Program-made: the position numbers and the translations under genes
Notes under the pieces: model-generated
Database searches by the model: none
What the model saw: only the letters and a program-made list of their open reading frames with translations
What the model was told of the DNA's origin: nothing
In this document: positions 8,792-17,890 of the stretch, in pieces
Position numbering within the stretch: the stretch's first letter is position 1
Layout: each line of letters opens with the position of its first letter
Source of the DNA: Nitrospira sp.
GTDB lineage: Bacteria; Nitrospirota; Nitrospiria; Nitrospirales; Nitrospiraceae
Direction of reading: 5' to 3'
Assembly (NCBI GenBank): GCA_030123625.1
Contig: CP126121.1
Coordinates: forward strand, 750,179-814,178
DNA: 64,000 bases

Positions 8792-10052
8792 CCCGCCACC
8801 TCCATCGATCCGTAAGATAAGGCTTCATCGCCTCGAACCGCCGACAGAGCGACTCTATGGCCGCCTCCACCTGCCCGGTACCGCCGCGCTGCGTGTCAAG
8901 GACAAAGGAAGCGGTCTGGCCGAGATATAATGGTGTCAGCGATTTCAGCAAGTGTTCCCGGTGCAGCACTTGATCATGATAAGCCAGCGCAAACTCGTAG
9001 ACGACCTGCACCCAGAGATTCTCGGGAAAATGAAATTCGTCGGACTCTTGGATTCCAAGCGTGAGGATTTGACCGAGTGTCTCCGGTGAGAGGATCACTT
9101 CCCACAGCGGCAACAAATCGCGCACCCCCTGCCGCATTCCACTGACCATGCGGGCGATGTTGACCGGGCCGGTGAGCGGCGCATATTCGACCACCCCATA
9201 AAGCGGCACATCGGTCGACTCATGGGTGCGTTCCCAGGCCGGCTCGTAATTCTCCATCGACTGAAAGATCGCCCCGACGGCGGTCGCCAGCACATGGGCC
9301 AGATCGGCCGTTCCCAATTTGGAATCCAGCTCCTTGCCGCCGAGGAAGGCATGGCACACTTGATAACCCTCGGCGAGCGCGACGGTCGTCATCCATCCGT
9401 CGAAACTGATGCGAGCCTTATCCTGTGACCAGAATGGGTTCTTTATCAATTCCCGCGCGAGACGACCGGAAAGACCGTAGCCGCCGCCGCTGGGATATCG
9501 CAGCCGCTTTCCGTACAGCGCGCGCATCAGCGGATAGAGCAGATTGTTCACCAACGTGCCTTCATACCGGTGCCGCCGGAACAGGGGAACGACGAAATCC
9601 ATGCCGTCGTGATGGACAGGACGACCCAGCAGCTCAATCCACTGGGGAGACACCGAGCGCAGGTTGCCCTCGATGACGAGACAAACTTTTGCTTGGAGCG
9701 ACTGCGCCGTCTCATACAGACGTCGGACATCGTCAGCTCGTCCCGAGAGACCGGAATCCGCCCCAAGGCTTGCATAATGTCCCACCGCACCGGGGACGAT
9801 GCGGACGGCGACCTGACCTGCGGCGAGCCGTTCAACGATCTCCGGCGTGCCGTCTTGAGATCCGCCGTCGTAATTCACGATCATCACCGAGGAGCCGTCG
9901 AAGAATCGCTGCAGCCCTTCGATGATGCTCTTCACCACCTGCTCGATCGTCCCGGCATTGTTCAAGGTCAACAGGCCCACGACGACATCGGCAGCCGCGG
10001 CCTGCTCGGGGACGTGCTCAACGGGGTCATTTATGACTGACGGGTCGGCCAT
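8784..10052 (-). CDS. Family-2 glycosyltransferase (GpgS-like)
   Basis: A 422-residue cytoplasmic protein with a GT-A fold: the start VVVGLLTLNNAGTIEQVVKS, then MIVNYDGGSQDGTPEIV. It resembles glucosyl-3-phosphoglycerate or mannosylglycerate synthases and their GT2/GT81 relatives. An oddity: where these enzymes carry a metal-binding DxD, the aligned stretch reads LVIEGNLRSVSPQWIELL, so the motif is ExN. The acceptor-loop segment RYPSGGGYGLSGRLARELI is present. It is 268 bases downstream of treT, with hairpin repeats between, and overlaps the MscS-like gene. It may make a compatible solute or modify a sugar; the substrate is unknown. Confidence 0.75.
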   Translation of the reverse strand: MADPSVINDPVEHVPEQAAAADVVVGLLTLNNAGTIEQVVKSIIEGLQRFFDGSSVMIVNYDGGSQDGTPEIVERLAAGQVAVRIVPGAVGHYASLGADSGLSGRADDVRRLYETAQSLQAKVCLVIEGNLRSVSPQWIELLGRPVHHDGMDFVVPLFRRHRYEGTLVNNLLYPLMRALYGKRLRYPSGGGYGLSGRLARELIKNPFWSQDKARISFDGWMTTVALAEGYQVCHAFLGGKELDSKLGTADLAHVLATAVGAIFQSMENYEPAWERTHESTDVPLYGVVEYAPLTGPVNIARMVSGMRQGVRDLLPLWEVILSPETLGQILTLGIQESDEFHFPENLWVQVVYEFALAYHDQVLHREHLLKSLTPLYLGQTASFVLDTQRGGTGQVEAAIESLCRRFEAMKPYLTDRWRWRDE

Positions 10053-10144
10053 CGGGATAACCGTAAAGCGGGACGCGTGAAGCGTATCTCCTGACCTCTA
10101 TCGATCGCTCGTCTTTCGTTACCGGCAAATTTACCTTTCAAAAC

Positions 10145-10225
10145 CAAAGACACGGCCGCCTCACCATCTCGGCGGCGTCCACAAAGATTCGAAGACACTG
10201 CCGGCTCACCGACTCGCCGGCGCGC
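10145..10225. repeat. Tandem imperfect hairpin repeat, about 45-base period
   Basis: Two similar units sit 45 bases apart. Unit 1 has arms GCCGCC (10155-10160) and GGCGGC (10171-10176) around the loop TCACCATCTC. Unit 2 has arms GCCGGC (10200-10205) and GCCGGC (10216-10221) around TCACCGACTC. The upstream flank AGACAC is shared too. The arms differ yet still pair, which points to selection on the structure. Located between treT and the glycosyltransferase gene. Confidence 0.6.
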
Positions 10226-10233
10226 ACGAACGT

Positions 10234-10255
10234 GGCGTCACTTATTCGTGACGCC
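10234..10255. repeat. 8-bp perfect hairpin between treT and the GT2 gene
   Basis: GGCGTCAC (10234-10241) pairs with GTGACGCC (10248-10255) across the loop TTATTC. There is no run of T on either side in either direction, so it is not a classic intrinsic terminator. It could act as an RNA-stability or processing element between treT and the next gene. Confidence 0.5.
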
Positions 10256-10319
10256 GTGCGCCTCATTATTCTTCGCGTCGTGGACCTCAGCACTCGGAAC
10301 TCGTCACTCAGCACGTCTT

Positions 10320-11519
10320 TTATTGCGGCGACATGATCTTCAGCAATGTCAGGAAATCGCCCAATTGCCGGGTGATGAGGAAATTCCGGCGCACATGTTC
10401 CCGGCCCACTGCTCCCATGCGGGTAATCAATCCGGGATTATTCAATAAATGACGCAGGCGGAATCCGGCCCCTTCGGCGGAATGGACGACATATCCCGTC
10501 GCTTCGTCGATGATTTGCGCCGCGATCCCTTCGGCGTTTCCCCCGACCACCGGCTTCCCTTTCCACATCGCTTCGGAAACCGTCACGCCGAATCCTTCCC
10601 TGATCGATTTCTGCAACACCACCGTCGCCGTTCGTTGCAATGCATTGATCTCCAAATCCGCCTCGGGCGGCAACTGCACCAGATGAATATCAGGATCCCG
10701 TCCCGCCGCCTCGCGCGCTTCGGCCAGCACCGCTTCCCCCTCCGGGTCATGCATGACCCCGGACCCGGCAAGCACCAATCGGCAATCGTGGTGCTTCTTC
10801 ACGATGCGATAGGCCTGGATGGCGCCGAGCGGATCCTTGAACCGCTCGAACTTTGCCACCTGCAGGATGATCGGTTTGGTTCGCGGGATGCCCAGCCGAT
10901 CCACGATCTGATTGATTTCGGATCGGGTCATTTCCCGATTCTTCGGACTCAGCGGATCGATCGAGGGATACACGAGAAACTTCGGGATCGGCAGCCGTTG
11001 CGCGAAGCTGGACAATGAGAAAATAGCCGCATCGTACTTCAATGCATACCGCCGCAAAAACGTCCATGCGCGCCGTTGCGGCTGAGAAAGGTCCAGATTG
11101 CAGCGCCACAGCCACGCTCCGCTCGTCCGATACTCCACCATGCCGGCCGGCTGATGGTCGTGGACCATGATCATGTCCGCTTCGAGGTTCAGCGCTTTCG
11201 CGTTCCGCTCGTTGATCTCCCGGAAGGTCTGGTACATGTCCTCGGTGATCTTCTCGTCTCGTCCTTGCAAGGCGTCGGTGAGCCGTTTCACGACCGCAAA
11301 GAACTCCTGCGTTCCCGCAATGACTTCCCAACGCGCCTCGACGCCCAATGCCGTCATCATCGGCACCAAGCGCCGTAAGAACTCCGCTGCCCCTCCACCG
11401 TACCGGACCGCGCTTACATGCACGACGCTTCGTCCCTTGACCAGGTCGCTCAGCCGGTAGAGAAAGTCGACCGTTCCCTTCGGCGACACCTCCCGGTAGT
11501 CGTCGAGCACGGTGGTCAT
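10320..11519 (-). CDS. treT: Trehalose synthase, GT4 family (TreT-like)
   Basis: Forms trehalose from a nucleotide-diphosphate glucose and glucose (reversible) in the cytoplasm. The 399-residue GT-B protein starts with SVVHVSAVRYGGGAAEFLRRLVP, the glycine-rich nucleotide-sugar site typical of TreT and related GT4 trehalose enzymes. It contains VHDHQPAGM, ILQVAKFERFKDP and the EX7E-type motif EGFGVTVSEAMWKGKPVVGG. The frame runs upstream to 11576 and would overlap treS by 16 bases; the ATG at 11519 has AAGGA nearby and is preferred. It follows treS in the same direction. Trehalose phosphorylase of the same fold is an alternative, but clustering with TreS favours TreT. Confidence 0.82.
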   Translation of the reverse strand: MTTVLDDYREVSPKGTVDFLYRLSDLVKGRSVVHVSAVRYGGGAAEFLRRLVPMMTALGVEARWEVIAGTQEFFAVVKRLTDALQGRDEKITEDMYQTFREINERNAKALNLEADMIMVHDHQPAGMVEYRTSGAWLWRCNLDLSQPQRRAWTFLRRYALKYDAAIFSLSSFAQRLPIPKFLVYPSIDPLSPKNREMTRSEINQIVDRLGIPRTKPIILQVAKFERFKDPLGAIQAYRIVKKHHDCRLVLAGSGVMHDPEGEAVLAEAREAAGRDPDIHLVQLPPEADLEINALQRTATVVLQKSIREGFGVTVSEAMWKGKPVVGGNAEGIAAQIIDEATGYVVHSAEGAGFRLRHLLNNPGLITRMGAVGREHVRRNFLITRQLGDFLTLLKIMSPQ

Positions 11520-11560
11520 GGCGTTGTCGTCCTTGTCCGGCCTACTCTGTTCCGCTGACG

Positions 11561-13240
11561 TCAAATCGCGCTCCATTGGAGGTTATAGGTGTTGTCCCAG
11601 GATCGCACCGTCGGCAGGACGAACCAATAGAAGCCATAGGGACCCAAGCTGAGCGCATAGGGATGGTCCCCGATCTGCGGAAATCGAGAATCGCCGAACA
11701 ACTCGACCGGAACAATACCCTTGAACCGCATCAGGTTCAGCTCCACGGCCTGAGCCGACTCCGCCAAATTGTGGACCAGAAGCACGGTCTCCTCTTCGTA
11801 GGTCCGCACATAAGCCAGGATCTTCTCGTTCGAGGGAGCCAAGAATTCCAACGTGCCCCGTCCGAAGACCTTGTGTCGCTTGCGGATCGCGATCATGCGG
11901 CGCATCCAATGGAGCAAGGAGTGCGGCGTCTGCTTTTGCGTATCCACATTGATCGATTGGTAGCCGTAGACGGGATCGGTCACGAGCGGAAGAAACAACT
12001 TCGCGGGATCCGCTTTGGAGAAGCCGGCGTTCCGGTCCGCGGTCCAATGCATCGGCGTCCGCACGCCGTTGCGGTCGCCCAAATGAATATTGTCGCCCAT
12101 GCCGATTTCATCGCCGTAATAGATGATCGGCGTGCCCGGCAAGGTAAACACGATGCTGTTGAGCAGCTCGATCTTGCGTCGGTCGTTCTCGAGCAACGGC
12201 GCGAGACGGCGCGCGATGCCGATGTTGCGGCGCGCCCGGGGATCGCGGGCATAGGCATAATACATGTAATCCCGCTCTTCTCCGGTGCACATTTCCAACG
12301 TCAATTCGTCGTGATTTCGGAGGAAGAGGCACCATTGGCAATTCAGCGGAATCGGCGGCGTATGCTTGAACATATCGAGGATAGGCCGACGGTCCTCACT
12401 GCGCAATCCCATGAACAGGCGCGGCATGAGCGGGAAATGAAAAGCCATGTGGAATTCGTCCCCGTTCCCGAAATAGGGCCGCACGTCGCTCGGCCACTGG
12501 TTGGCTTCCGCCAAGAGGATTCTGGTGCTGTACCGCTCGTCGATCCGCTTCCGAATCTCCTTCAGATACGCATGGGTCTCGGGGAGGTTCTCACAAATCG
12601 TGCCTTCGCGCTCGAACAGGTACGGCACCGCATCGCAGCGAAACCCGTCGAGGCCCTGATCCAGCCAGAACTCCATGACTTCCAGCATCGCTTGCTTGAC
12701 CGCGGGATTGTCATAGTTCAAGTCCGGTTGATGACTGAAGAACCGGTGCCAATAGTACGCGTGGGCCTCGGGATCCCAGGTCCAATTGGATTTTTCCGTA
12801 TCCACGAAGATAATGCGGGCCTTCGCGTATTTCTGATCCGTCTCGCTCCAGACATAGAAATCCCGCGTCGGAGCCTGCGGCGACCTGCGGGCCTCCTGAA
12901 ACCACGCATGCTGATCGGACGTATGATTCAACACCAAATCGACGATGACGCGCATGCCGCGCTGGTGGGCCGCATCGAGCAGTCTCCGGAACACCTCGGT
13001 GGACCCGTACGAAGGCGCAATAGTGGTGAAGTCCGCCACATCATAGCCGTCGTCCCGCAACGGCGACGGATAAAACGGCAGCAGCCAGAGGCAATCCACC
13101 CCCAACCACTCGAGATAATCGAGCTTCTCGATCAGGCCGGCGAAATCTCCGATGCCGTCGTCATTGCTGTCGTAGAAAGCCCGCACGTGCAACTCATAGA
13201 ACACGGCGTCCTTGTACCAGAGGGGATCTTGGTTCAGCAT
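11561..13240 (-). CDS. treS: Maltose alpha-D-glucosyltransferase / trehalose synthase
   Basis: Interconverts trehalose and maltose (GH13, isomaltulose/TreS subfamily). The protein is 559 residues from the ATG at 13240 ([19 protein letters not shown]); a TTG at 13291 extends it by 17 residues without a clear advantage. Catalytic landmarks: [15 protein letters not shown], nucleophile [17 protein letters not shown], acid/base [10 protein letters not shown], and transition-state [12 protein letters not shown]. There is no fused maltokinase domain; mak is separate at 2294-3868. The end of the gene lies 41 bases before the preferred treT start. Together with Mak, GlgE and GlgB it completes a trehalose-to-glycogen route. 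Confidence 0.94.
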   Translation of the reverse strand: MLNQDPLWYKDAVFYELHVRAFYDSNDDGIGDFAGLIEKLDYLEWLGVDCLWLLPFYPSPLRDDGYDVADFTTIAPSYGSTEVFRRLLDAAHQRGMRVIVDLVLNHTSDQHAWFQEARRSPQAPTRDFYVWSETDQKYAKARIIFVDTEKSNWTWDPEAHAYYWHRFFSHQPDLNYDNPAVKQAMLEVMEFWLDQGLDGFRCDAVPYLFEREGTICENLPETHAYLKEIRKRIDERYSTRILLAEANQWPSDVRPYFGNGDEFHMAFHFPLMPRLFMGLRSEDRRPILDMFKHTPPIPLNCQWCLFLRNHDELTLEMCTGEERDYMYYAYARDPRARRNIGIARRLAPLLENDRRKIELLNSIVFTLPGTPIIYYGDEIGMGDNIHLGDRNGVRTPMHWTADRNAGFSKADPAKLFLPLVTDPVYGYQSINVDTQKQTPHSLLHWMRRMIAIRKRHKVFGRGTLEFLAPSNEKILAYVRTYEEETVLLVHNLAESAQAVELNLMRFKGIVPVELFGDSRFPQIGDHPYALSLGPYGFYWFVLPTVRSWDNTYNLQWSAI

Positions 13241-13339
13241 GGCCGGATGACTGAATGTGGTGATCTGGCGATCAGTTGGACGATAATCCAATTGTTCAAT
13301 TCAACAGACCGATAGATCATGAGATGAAAAGATTCTTCA

Positions 13340-14017
13340 CTATGGTTTCGCCAGGAATTCGTCGCATGCCGCGATGAGGCTCGATCGCAAACGCTCCAGG
13401 CTTCCCAAGTACGGATTGATGGAGCGAATGCAATCCGCCAATTCGTGCAAGCCCAGGCCGGATCGGATCCAGGCCGAGAAGTCGCTTTCTTCGCGCCTTA
13501 ACCGGAAATGCGCTTCGAACATGTGGAAATAGATGACGCTGACATCGACTTCGGCCACCGCCTGTCGAAATTCCGCCAGAGATCTCGCTTCCAGACCGAT
13601 CGGCACTTCCAGAATCCGGGATCGCTTGAAATGGAACGGTTCCCCGAACACCACACGGGGAATAATGGACATCCGCGACAGATGATCGTCGATGATTGAA
13701 ATAATCTCTTCCCGCAGATCCTCCAGGTTCGGATAGTCGAATGGATCGACCACGGCGAGCCGTTCGCCCAACACATGATCTCCGATCTGCATCACGACCC
13801 ATTGAGCAAAATCATTCGGATAGGCCCGCTCGATAAATCGATGCCGGAGAAAATAGCTGTGAGTATGGAAATGGATGGAATCGAGCGAGACCTCTTCGAC
13901 GAGTTCGGCGAGCTCTTTCTCGTCTTCCGCCTGTTGCCCCAGGCTTTCCTGCACCTCGCTGCACCCGATGAATGTAAATGTGGCACCGCCGATGTTATGC
14001 GCAGCCTGTTGGGTCAT
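13340..14017 (-). CDS. DUF5752-like protein, upstream of treS
   Basis: A 225-residue soluble, acidic protein with no signal peptide or membrane segment. It begins TFTFIGCSEVQESLGQQAEDEKELAELV and contains the repeated pattern SIHFHTHSYFLRHRF and VIYFHMFEAHFRLRREESDFSAWI, which looks like an internal duplication of an HxH/F-rich helix-loop. I associate it with the DUF5752 family, seen next to glycosyltransferases and trehalose genes, though I recall this rather than having checked it. It is the first gene of the treS-treT unit. No enzymatic motif is recognised, so its role may be structural or regulatory. Confidence 0.7.
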   Translation of the reverse strand: MTQQAAHNIGGATFTFIGCSEVQESLGQQAEDEKELAELVEEVSLDSIHFHTHSYFLRHRFIERAYPNDFAQWVVMQIGDHVLGERLAVVDPFDYPNLEDLREEIISIIDDHLSRMSIIPRVVFGEPFHFKRSRILEVPIGLEARSLAEFRQAVAEVDVSVIYFHMFEAHFRLRREESDFSAWIRSGLGLHELADCIRSINPYLGSLERLRSSLIAACDEFLAKP

Positions 14018-14479
14018 ATGGGGTATAAATCGCTATCTCTGCCGATTTGAAGCCGGGATCTCTTGCATGTTTCTACCCTGAGACTACGCTTTTCGAACCT
14101 GATACTGCGATATTTCCGGAATGTTGTCACTCACTCGCCGGAAAGCTGTCTCGTCTTGGTTCCACACGTGTGTGCGGTGCGTGGTTGCCCTCAGACACAC
14201 AATCAGACCGCGCTTCTCAGCAAGTTTCCACTCAATGTCATGCAGTGCTCTCCGTTTGTCAAGCGGCCAGGGCTGACTGCTGTGGTTGCGCCAAGTCACA
14301 TTCCAATCAGCTTAACTCTTTTTCCATATTAGTACAGCTCGGGAAAGCTCTACATTGCACAGGAGATTGCGTGAGATCATCCTTCCACTCTCCGCATCCG
14401 TACCGGGTTGATCAGAGATGCCGTATGCGGGAACACTTGTCGAATCACGCCTTGCAATACGACAACCGCATCGACATCC
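14018..14479. other. Intergenic region with no supported gene
   Basis: About 460 bases with base composition and codon patterns unlike the flanking genes. Open frames on both strands give low-complexity or unrecognisable peptides. On the minus strand, about 14395-14530 shows a short coding-like read (LTTGEGRDVDAVVVLQGVI) in a frame other than the gene that overlaps its left part; it has no clear start. The upstream region of the DUF5752-like gene should hold the promoter for the treS unit. Confidence 0.4.
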
Positions 14480-15127
14480 CTACCTTCTCCTGTCGTCAAA
14501 CGATTGACCGGCTGGTATGGCAAAGATCCCCACAACAAAACGCAGAATGTCAGGCACGGCGTCGATGACAGTCAACTCGACCGGTTGATGCGACCGCCTC
14601 CGCGAAGGAATGCCCAATGCTGCCGCCTCGCTCGCCCATCCGGACCTGGCCCACTCCGCTAACGGGACGAACGTGGCAGGGCCACGCCGTGCCGGCTTGC
14701 GGCGGGCGTTTCCGGTATTGATCGGAGTCACGGCCACTCGCTTCTCATACGCAGCAACCAAAGCGGCCGTATCCACCGCCATCACGACTTGAAGCCTCGG
14801 TTCACAGGCAGCCTTCTGACGATTGAGGCGATCCACATCGAGCCAGAAGAACACGCGCGCATTGATCATGGCATACCAATCGGCTGGTTCCATGCCACAG
14901 AGGCATTGCGTCAGCGCGGTTGGCGGCATTGGGCATTGATCGCGAATTTGCATCCCTTTGCGCAGTTCGGTATGGGCCAGCCGTTGCGTCCTCCCCAATC
15001 GATCTCGATCCGACCCGGTAAGTCCCGCTACTTCCATCAATCGGTCGGCAGACAGCAACCCATGGCGTTGGATCGACGGCCAGTTTGCGGCTTCCGCCAA
15101 ATGGTAGATTCGATCCGGCAGTTTCAT
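14480..15127 (-). CDS. DUF7002-like protein
   Basis: A 215-residue protein starting MKLPDRIYHLAEAANWPSIQRHGLLSADRLM, a pattern I associate with the DUF7002 family (N-terminal YHLAE...W.SI..HGLLS), which recalls ADP-ribosyltransferase-like folds. Other features are MINARVFFWLDVDRLNRQ and ATFVPLAEWARSGW. The frame stays open to 15346, but the upstream part lacks family features, so the ATG at 15127 is chosen. It stands alone among poorly coding sequence and so may have been acquired. Activity is unproven. An ADP-ribosylation or toxin role would be speculation. Confidence 0.65.
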   Translation of the reverse strand: MKLPDRIYHLAEAANWPSIQRHGLLSADRLMEVAGLTGSDRDRLGRTQRLAHTELRKGMQIRDQCPMPPTALTQCLCGMEPADWYAMINARVFFWLDVDRLNRQKAACEPRLQVVMAVDTAALVAAYEKRVAVTPINTGNARRKPARRGPATFVPLAEWARSGWASEAAALGIPSRRRSHQPVELTVIDAVPDILRFVVGIFAIPAGQSFDDRRR

Positions 15128-15552
15128 ATGGAACGTTCTCAATCCCTGGATGCACGAACACCGTCGTATAGTGTTGCCGATCTTGTGCTCGCCGTGCAAT
15201 CCTGCAGTCGATTGCCCGAAGAGTCTCACCCCAACTTCGGATTGCGCGGGCGGGATTGGATGAGCACTTATGCAGTTTCCTCGGCGTGGAACACGTCGAA
15301 GCGTATGAGCGGGTGCGGCAAGACGGCAGCGGAGGATGTTGCCCAATAGTGCTTCCAGAAGGGTTTACGCCCGAACAAGATGCAGATGCGGATCTGGAAC
15401 GATTTTCGCGCAAGAGCAAGTTCTGGCTTCTAGAGGTGAGGACGGCGACCTATGTCGCCGTCACAGCTCCTAGCAGCAATGTTCCTCAGTTGAGTACAAC
15501 CAATCCTCCATCTTTTTCATGGAGTGCCTACTCTCATATGACAAGAAAAGCG
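15128..15552. other. Stretch without a supported gene
   Basis: About 425 bases between the DUF7002-like gene and mop. A plus-strand frame from 15256 contains a peptide that looks partly natural (CCPIVLPEGFTPEQDADADLE), but it then runs antisense through mop and has no recognisable start. It may be a gene remnant. Nothing else is visible. Confidence 0.35.
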
Positions 15553-15756
15553 TTACTTTCCGACCATCACTTCGGTCGCCTTGATGGCGACCGTCACAGA
15601 GTCGTTCACCTTCAAGCCCATGCTCCTCACGGAACCTTCCGTGATGGCTGCAACAAACTCAAGTGTGCCGACCTTCACCGTCACCTCGGCCATCGCTTGC
15701 CCCTCTGTGATGTGAGTGATCGTGCCTTGAAATTGATTGCGTGCGCTGAGTTTCAT
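15553..15756 (-). CDS. mop: Molybdenum-pterin-binding protein (TOBE/Mop domain)
   Basis: A 67-residue single TOBE domain: MKLSARNQFQGTITHITEGQ..EVTVKVGTLEFVAAITEG and a C-terminal VAIKATEVMVGK. Molbindins of this type form small cytoplasmic oligomers that bind molybdate or tungstate, buffering the oxyanion pool. The ribosome-binding site is strong (AGGAGGAGAG before the ATG). It lies at the downstream end of the porin-modABC locus on the same strand, with the TOBE relict between. Confident assignment. Confidence 0.9.
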   Translation of the reverse strand: MKLSARNQFQGTITHITEGQAMAEVTVKVGTLEFVAAITEGSVRSMGLKVNDSVTVAIKATEVMVGK

Positions 15757-15899
15757 CGTCTCTCCTCCTTTTGCAAATAAAAATTCCTCATGACCTTCTC
15801 TCTATCGTAGCGTAGCATCATCCGATGAGAAAATGCTGTATGTGGGATAAGAATTTCTCGCTAGTCTTTTGAAGCAAGAGGTTGACCAAATTGAGTGGA

Positions 15900-16046
15900 T
15901 TAGTCTTTCACGATCATGACCTCGGTCGCTTTGACTAAGGCAATTCGCAGTGTCCCCGATGCGGAGCCGAGTTCGTCCAGCGCATCACGAGTGATTACGG
16001 CGGTAATCTTGTGAGAACCAATGTCGACATCGATCTGCGCGAGGAC
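15900..16046 (-). pseudogene. Orphan TOBE/Mop fragment
   Basis: Translation of the minus strand in this interval gives 48 residues: VLAQIDVDIGSHKITAVITRD followed by ALDELGSASGTLRIALVKATE and VMIVKD, then TAA (15900-15902). This is clearly the C-terminal two-thirds of a Mop domain; the neighbouring mop ends VAIKATEVMVGK. The first 20 or so residues are missing: a TGA (16047-16049) precedes it in frame and no start codon is available. It starts 8 bases after the modC stop, in another frame. Probably the remnant of a second mop copy or of a lost second TOBE domain of ModC. Confidence 0.75.
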
Positions 16047-16054
16047 TCAATCCG

Positions 16055-17146
16055 CTATGCCGTCAACTCTTCATTCAGGGCGAGGGCTTTGATATGCGCG
16101 AAGACTCGCTGCCCCGGCGTCAATCCCAGCATGCTCAGCGATTTGCGCGTGATGCTGGCCACGAGAGGCGCGCCGATATCCAACAATACGTCTACTGACG
16201 CCTGATCCACTTCCCGGATTTCTCTAATTGTGGCCTCCAGAACATTCAACACACTGGTCGGCGCCATGGTTTTCCCTCCGACGAGACTGACGTCGCTGGA
16301 AAGTATGTGGACGCGCAAGACCTGCCCGACCGCGACAGCTTGAAGCGGCACAAAAAGGGAGTGGCCGTTGAATTCCAGTCGGGTCAGGCCGTATTCCGCG
16401 TCATGTGCCGTCACATGAGTATCCAAGATGGCGCCGATGCGATGGGCGCCGAACTGTCCGCGGAATGTGAGAGACGTGAACATCTCATTGAGCGTACCGA
16501 CGCCCACGACCTGGCCTTCTTGTAGAAGCACGACACGGTCGGCCAGGTGAAGAATTTCGGCGACCGCATGGCTGACGTACATCACCGGGAGACGCAACTC
16601 CTCATGCAGGCGACGGATGAACGGAAGGAGTTCTTGTTTGCGGTGCACATCGAGCGAGGCGAGCGGTTCGTCCAGCAAGAGCAATTGGGGACTGGTCAGC
16701 AGCGCCCGCCCGATCGCGACCCGCTGTTGCTCCCCGCCGGAGAGGTGGTGAATGCGGCGTGCAAGCAAATGGCCGATGCCTAAGATCTCCACGACCTGCT
16801 CCAGCGCCATGCGGCGTGCTTCCGCAGGAATGCGTTTGTAGCCGTACAGAAGATTCGCGCGGACATTGTAATGGGGAAACAAGCGCGGTTCTTGGAACAC
16901 ATAGCCGATTGGACGGTGCGAGAGCGGTCGGCACAAACCGACCGCTTCGTCCTGCCAGACCTCCTCGCCGACCTGGAGAAAGCCATGGGGAGCCCGCTCA
17001 AGGCCGGCCAGGCATCTCAAGAGCGTCGTCTTGCCCGAGCCGGACGGTCCGAAGATGGCGGTAATGCCCGCCAGGGGCACCTCCATCTCAACGTTCAGAT
17101 GAAACGCCGGAAATCGCACCGCAAAGCGGGCCCGCAACCGGCTCAT
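16055..17146 (-). CDS. modC: Molybdate ABC transporter ATP-binding protein
   Basis: ATPase of the molybdate/tungstate importer, 363 residues. Walker A is FGPSGSGKTTLLRCLAG, the signature LSGGEQQRVAIGRALL, and Walker B LLLDEPLASLD. The C-terminal TOBE domain (TSVLNVLEATIREIREVDQAS through FAHIKALALNEELTA) is the usual oxyanion-sensing module of ModC. The ATG overlaps the modB stop in an ATGA junction, so translation is coupled. The stop TAG at 16055-16057 is followed at once by the orphan TOBE fragment. Confidence 0.95.
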   Translation of the reverse strand: MSRLRARFAVRFPAFHLNVEMEVPLAGITAIFGPSGSGKTTLLRCLAGLERAPHGFLQVGEEVWQDEAVGLCRPLSHRPIGYVFQEPRLFPHYNVRANLLYGYKRIPAEARRMALEQVVEILGIGHLLARRIHHLSGGEQQRVAIGRALLTSPQLLLLDEPLASLDVHRKQELLPFIRRLHEELRLPVMYVSHAVAEILHLADRVVLLQEGQVVGVGTLNEMFTSLTFRGQFGAHRIGAILDTHVTAHDAEYGLTRLEFNGHSLFVPLQAVAVGQVLRVHILSSDVSLVGGKTMAPTSVLNVLEATIREIREVDQASVDVLLDIGAPLVASITRKSLSMLGLTPGQRVFAHIKALALNEELTA

Positions 17147-17817
17147 GACGCATGGATGGGAAATCGGCGATTCACGATATACACGGTCAACAACACCAGA
17201 AACGAAACGAGCAGCATGAAAGCCGAGATCGCATGCGCCTGCGCATATTCCATCGCCTCGACATGCTCAAAGATGGTCGTGGACAGCACACGCGTGTGTC
17301 CCGGAATCGAGCCGCCGACCATGAGCACCACTCCAAATTCACCCATCGTATGCGCGAACCCTAGCACAATCGCGCTGATATACCCTCGCAATGCGATCGG
17401 CGATATCACCGTGAAAAATGCATCCAGCTTTGACGCGCGAAGCGACCAGGCTGCTTCAAGTGGGGCCTTGCCGACGGCTTCGAACGCGCTTTGCAAGGGC
17501 TGGATAACGAATGGCATCGAATAAAACACGGACGCAATCACCAGCCCGGTGAAGGTGAACGCCAAGGTGAGATCTGCAAAACGACCGAGCGGTCCATAAG
17601 GACCCAGCGCAATGAGGATGTAGAACCCCAGGACGGTAGGCGGCAACACGATGGGAAGCGCAACCGCCGCTTCCACGATCGGCCTCAAGCGCGAGCGGGT
17701 ATGGGCCAGCCACCAAGCGAGAGGGGTGCCCACGATCAACAGGACGACCACGGTCATCGTGGCCAGTCGAATGGTGACCCATAATGCGCTCAGATCTAAG
17801 TCTGTCAAAGCTTCCAT
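17143..17817 (-). CDS. modB: Molybdate ABC transporter permease
   Basis: A 224-residue inner-membrane permease with about five or six transmembrane helices. It contains the EAA-type cytoplasmic loop EAAWSLRASKLDAFFTVISPIALRG, which contacts ModC, and VALPIVLPPTVLGFYILIALG, typical of ModB. It lies between modA and modC: 73 bases after modA and overlapping modC by 4 bases. Confidence 0.95.
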   Translation of the reverse strand: MEALTDLDLSALWVTIRLATMTVVVLLIVGTPLAWWLAHTRSRLRPIVEAAVALPIVLPPTVLGFYILIALGPYGPLGRFADLTLAFTFTGLVIASVFYSMPFVIQPLQSAFEAVGKAPLEAAWSLRASKLDAFFTVISPIALRGYISAIVLGFAHTMGEFGVVLMVGGSIPGHTRVLSTTIFEHVEAMEYAQAHAISAFMLLVSFLVLLTVYIVNRRFPIHAS

Positions 17818-17890
17818 GTGTGCTTTCCAGAGTGAGTGTCCTCACCCTATTGATGAAGGCGATCCAACGGAGCAGCGGTCCAGCGCTCTG

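Noticed and set aside
11576..13315. 579-codon plus-strand open frame opposite treS
   Set aside because: Mirrors the TreS gene almost exactly and has no recognisable protein content; an artefact of high GC.
14047..14568. 173-codon plus-strand frame before the DUF7002-like gene
   Set aside because: Cys-rich random composition, no start signal, no motif.
15256..15780. Plus-strand frame overlapping mop
   Set aside because: The first part looks slightly natural, but the second half is antisense to mop and there is no ribosome-binding site; kept only as a possible remnant.
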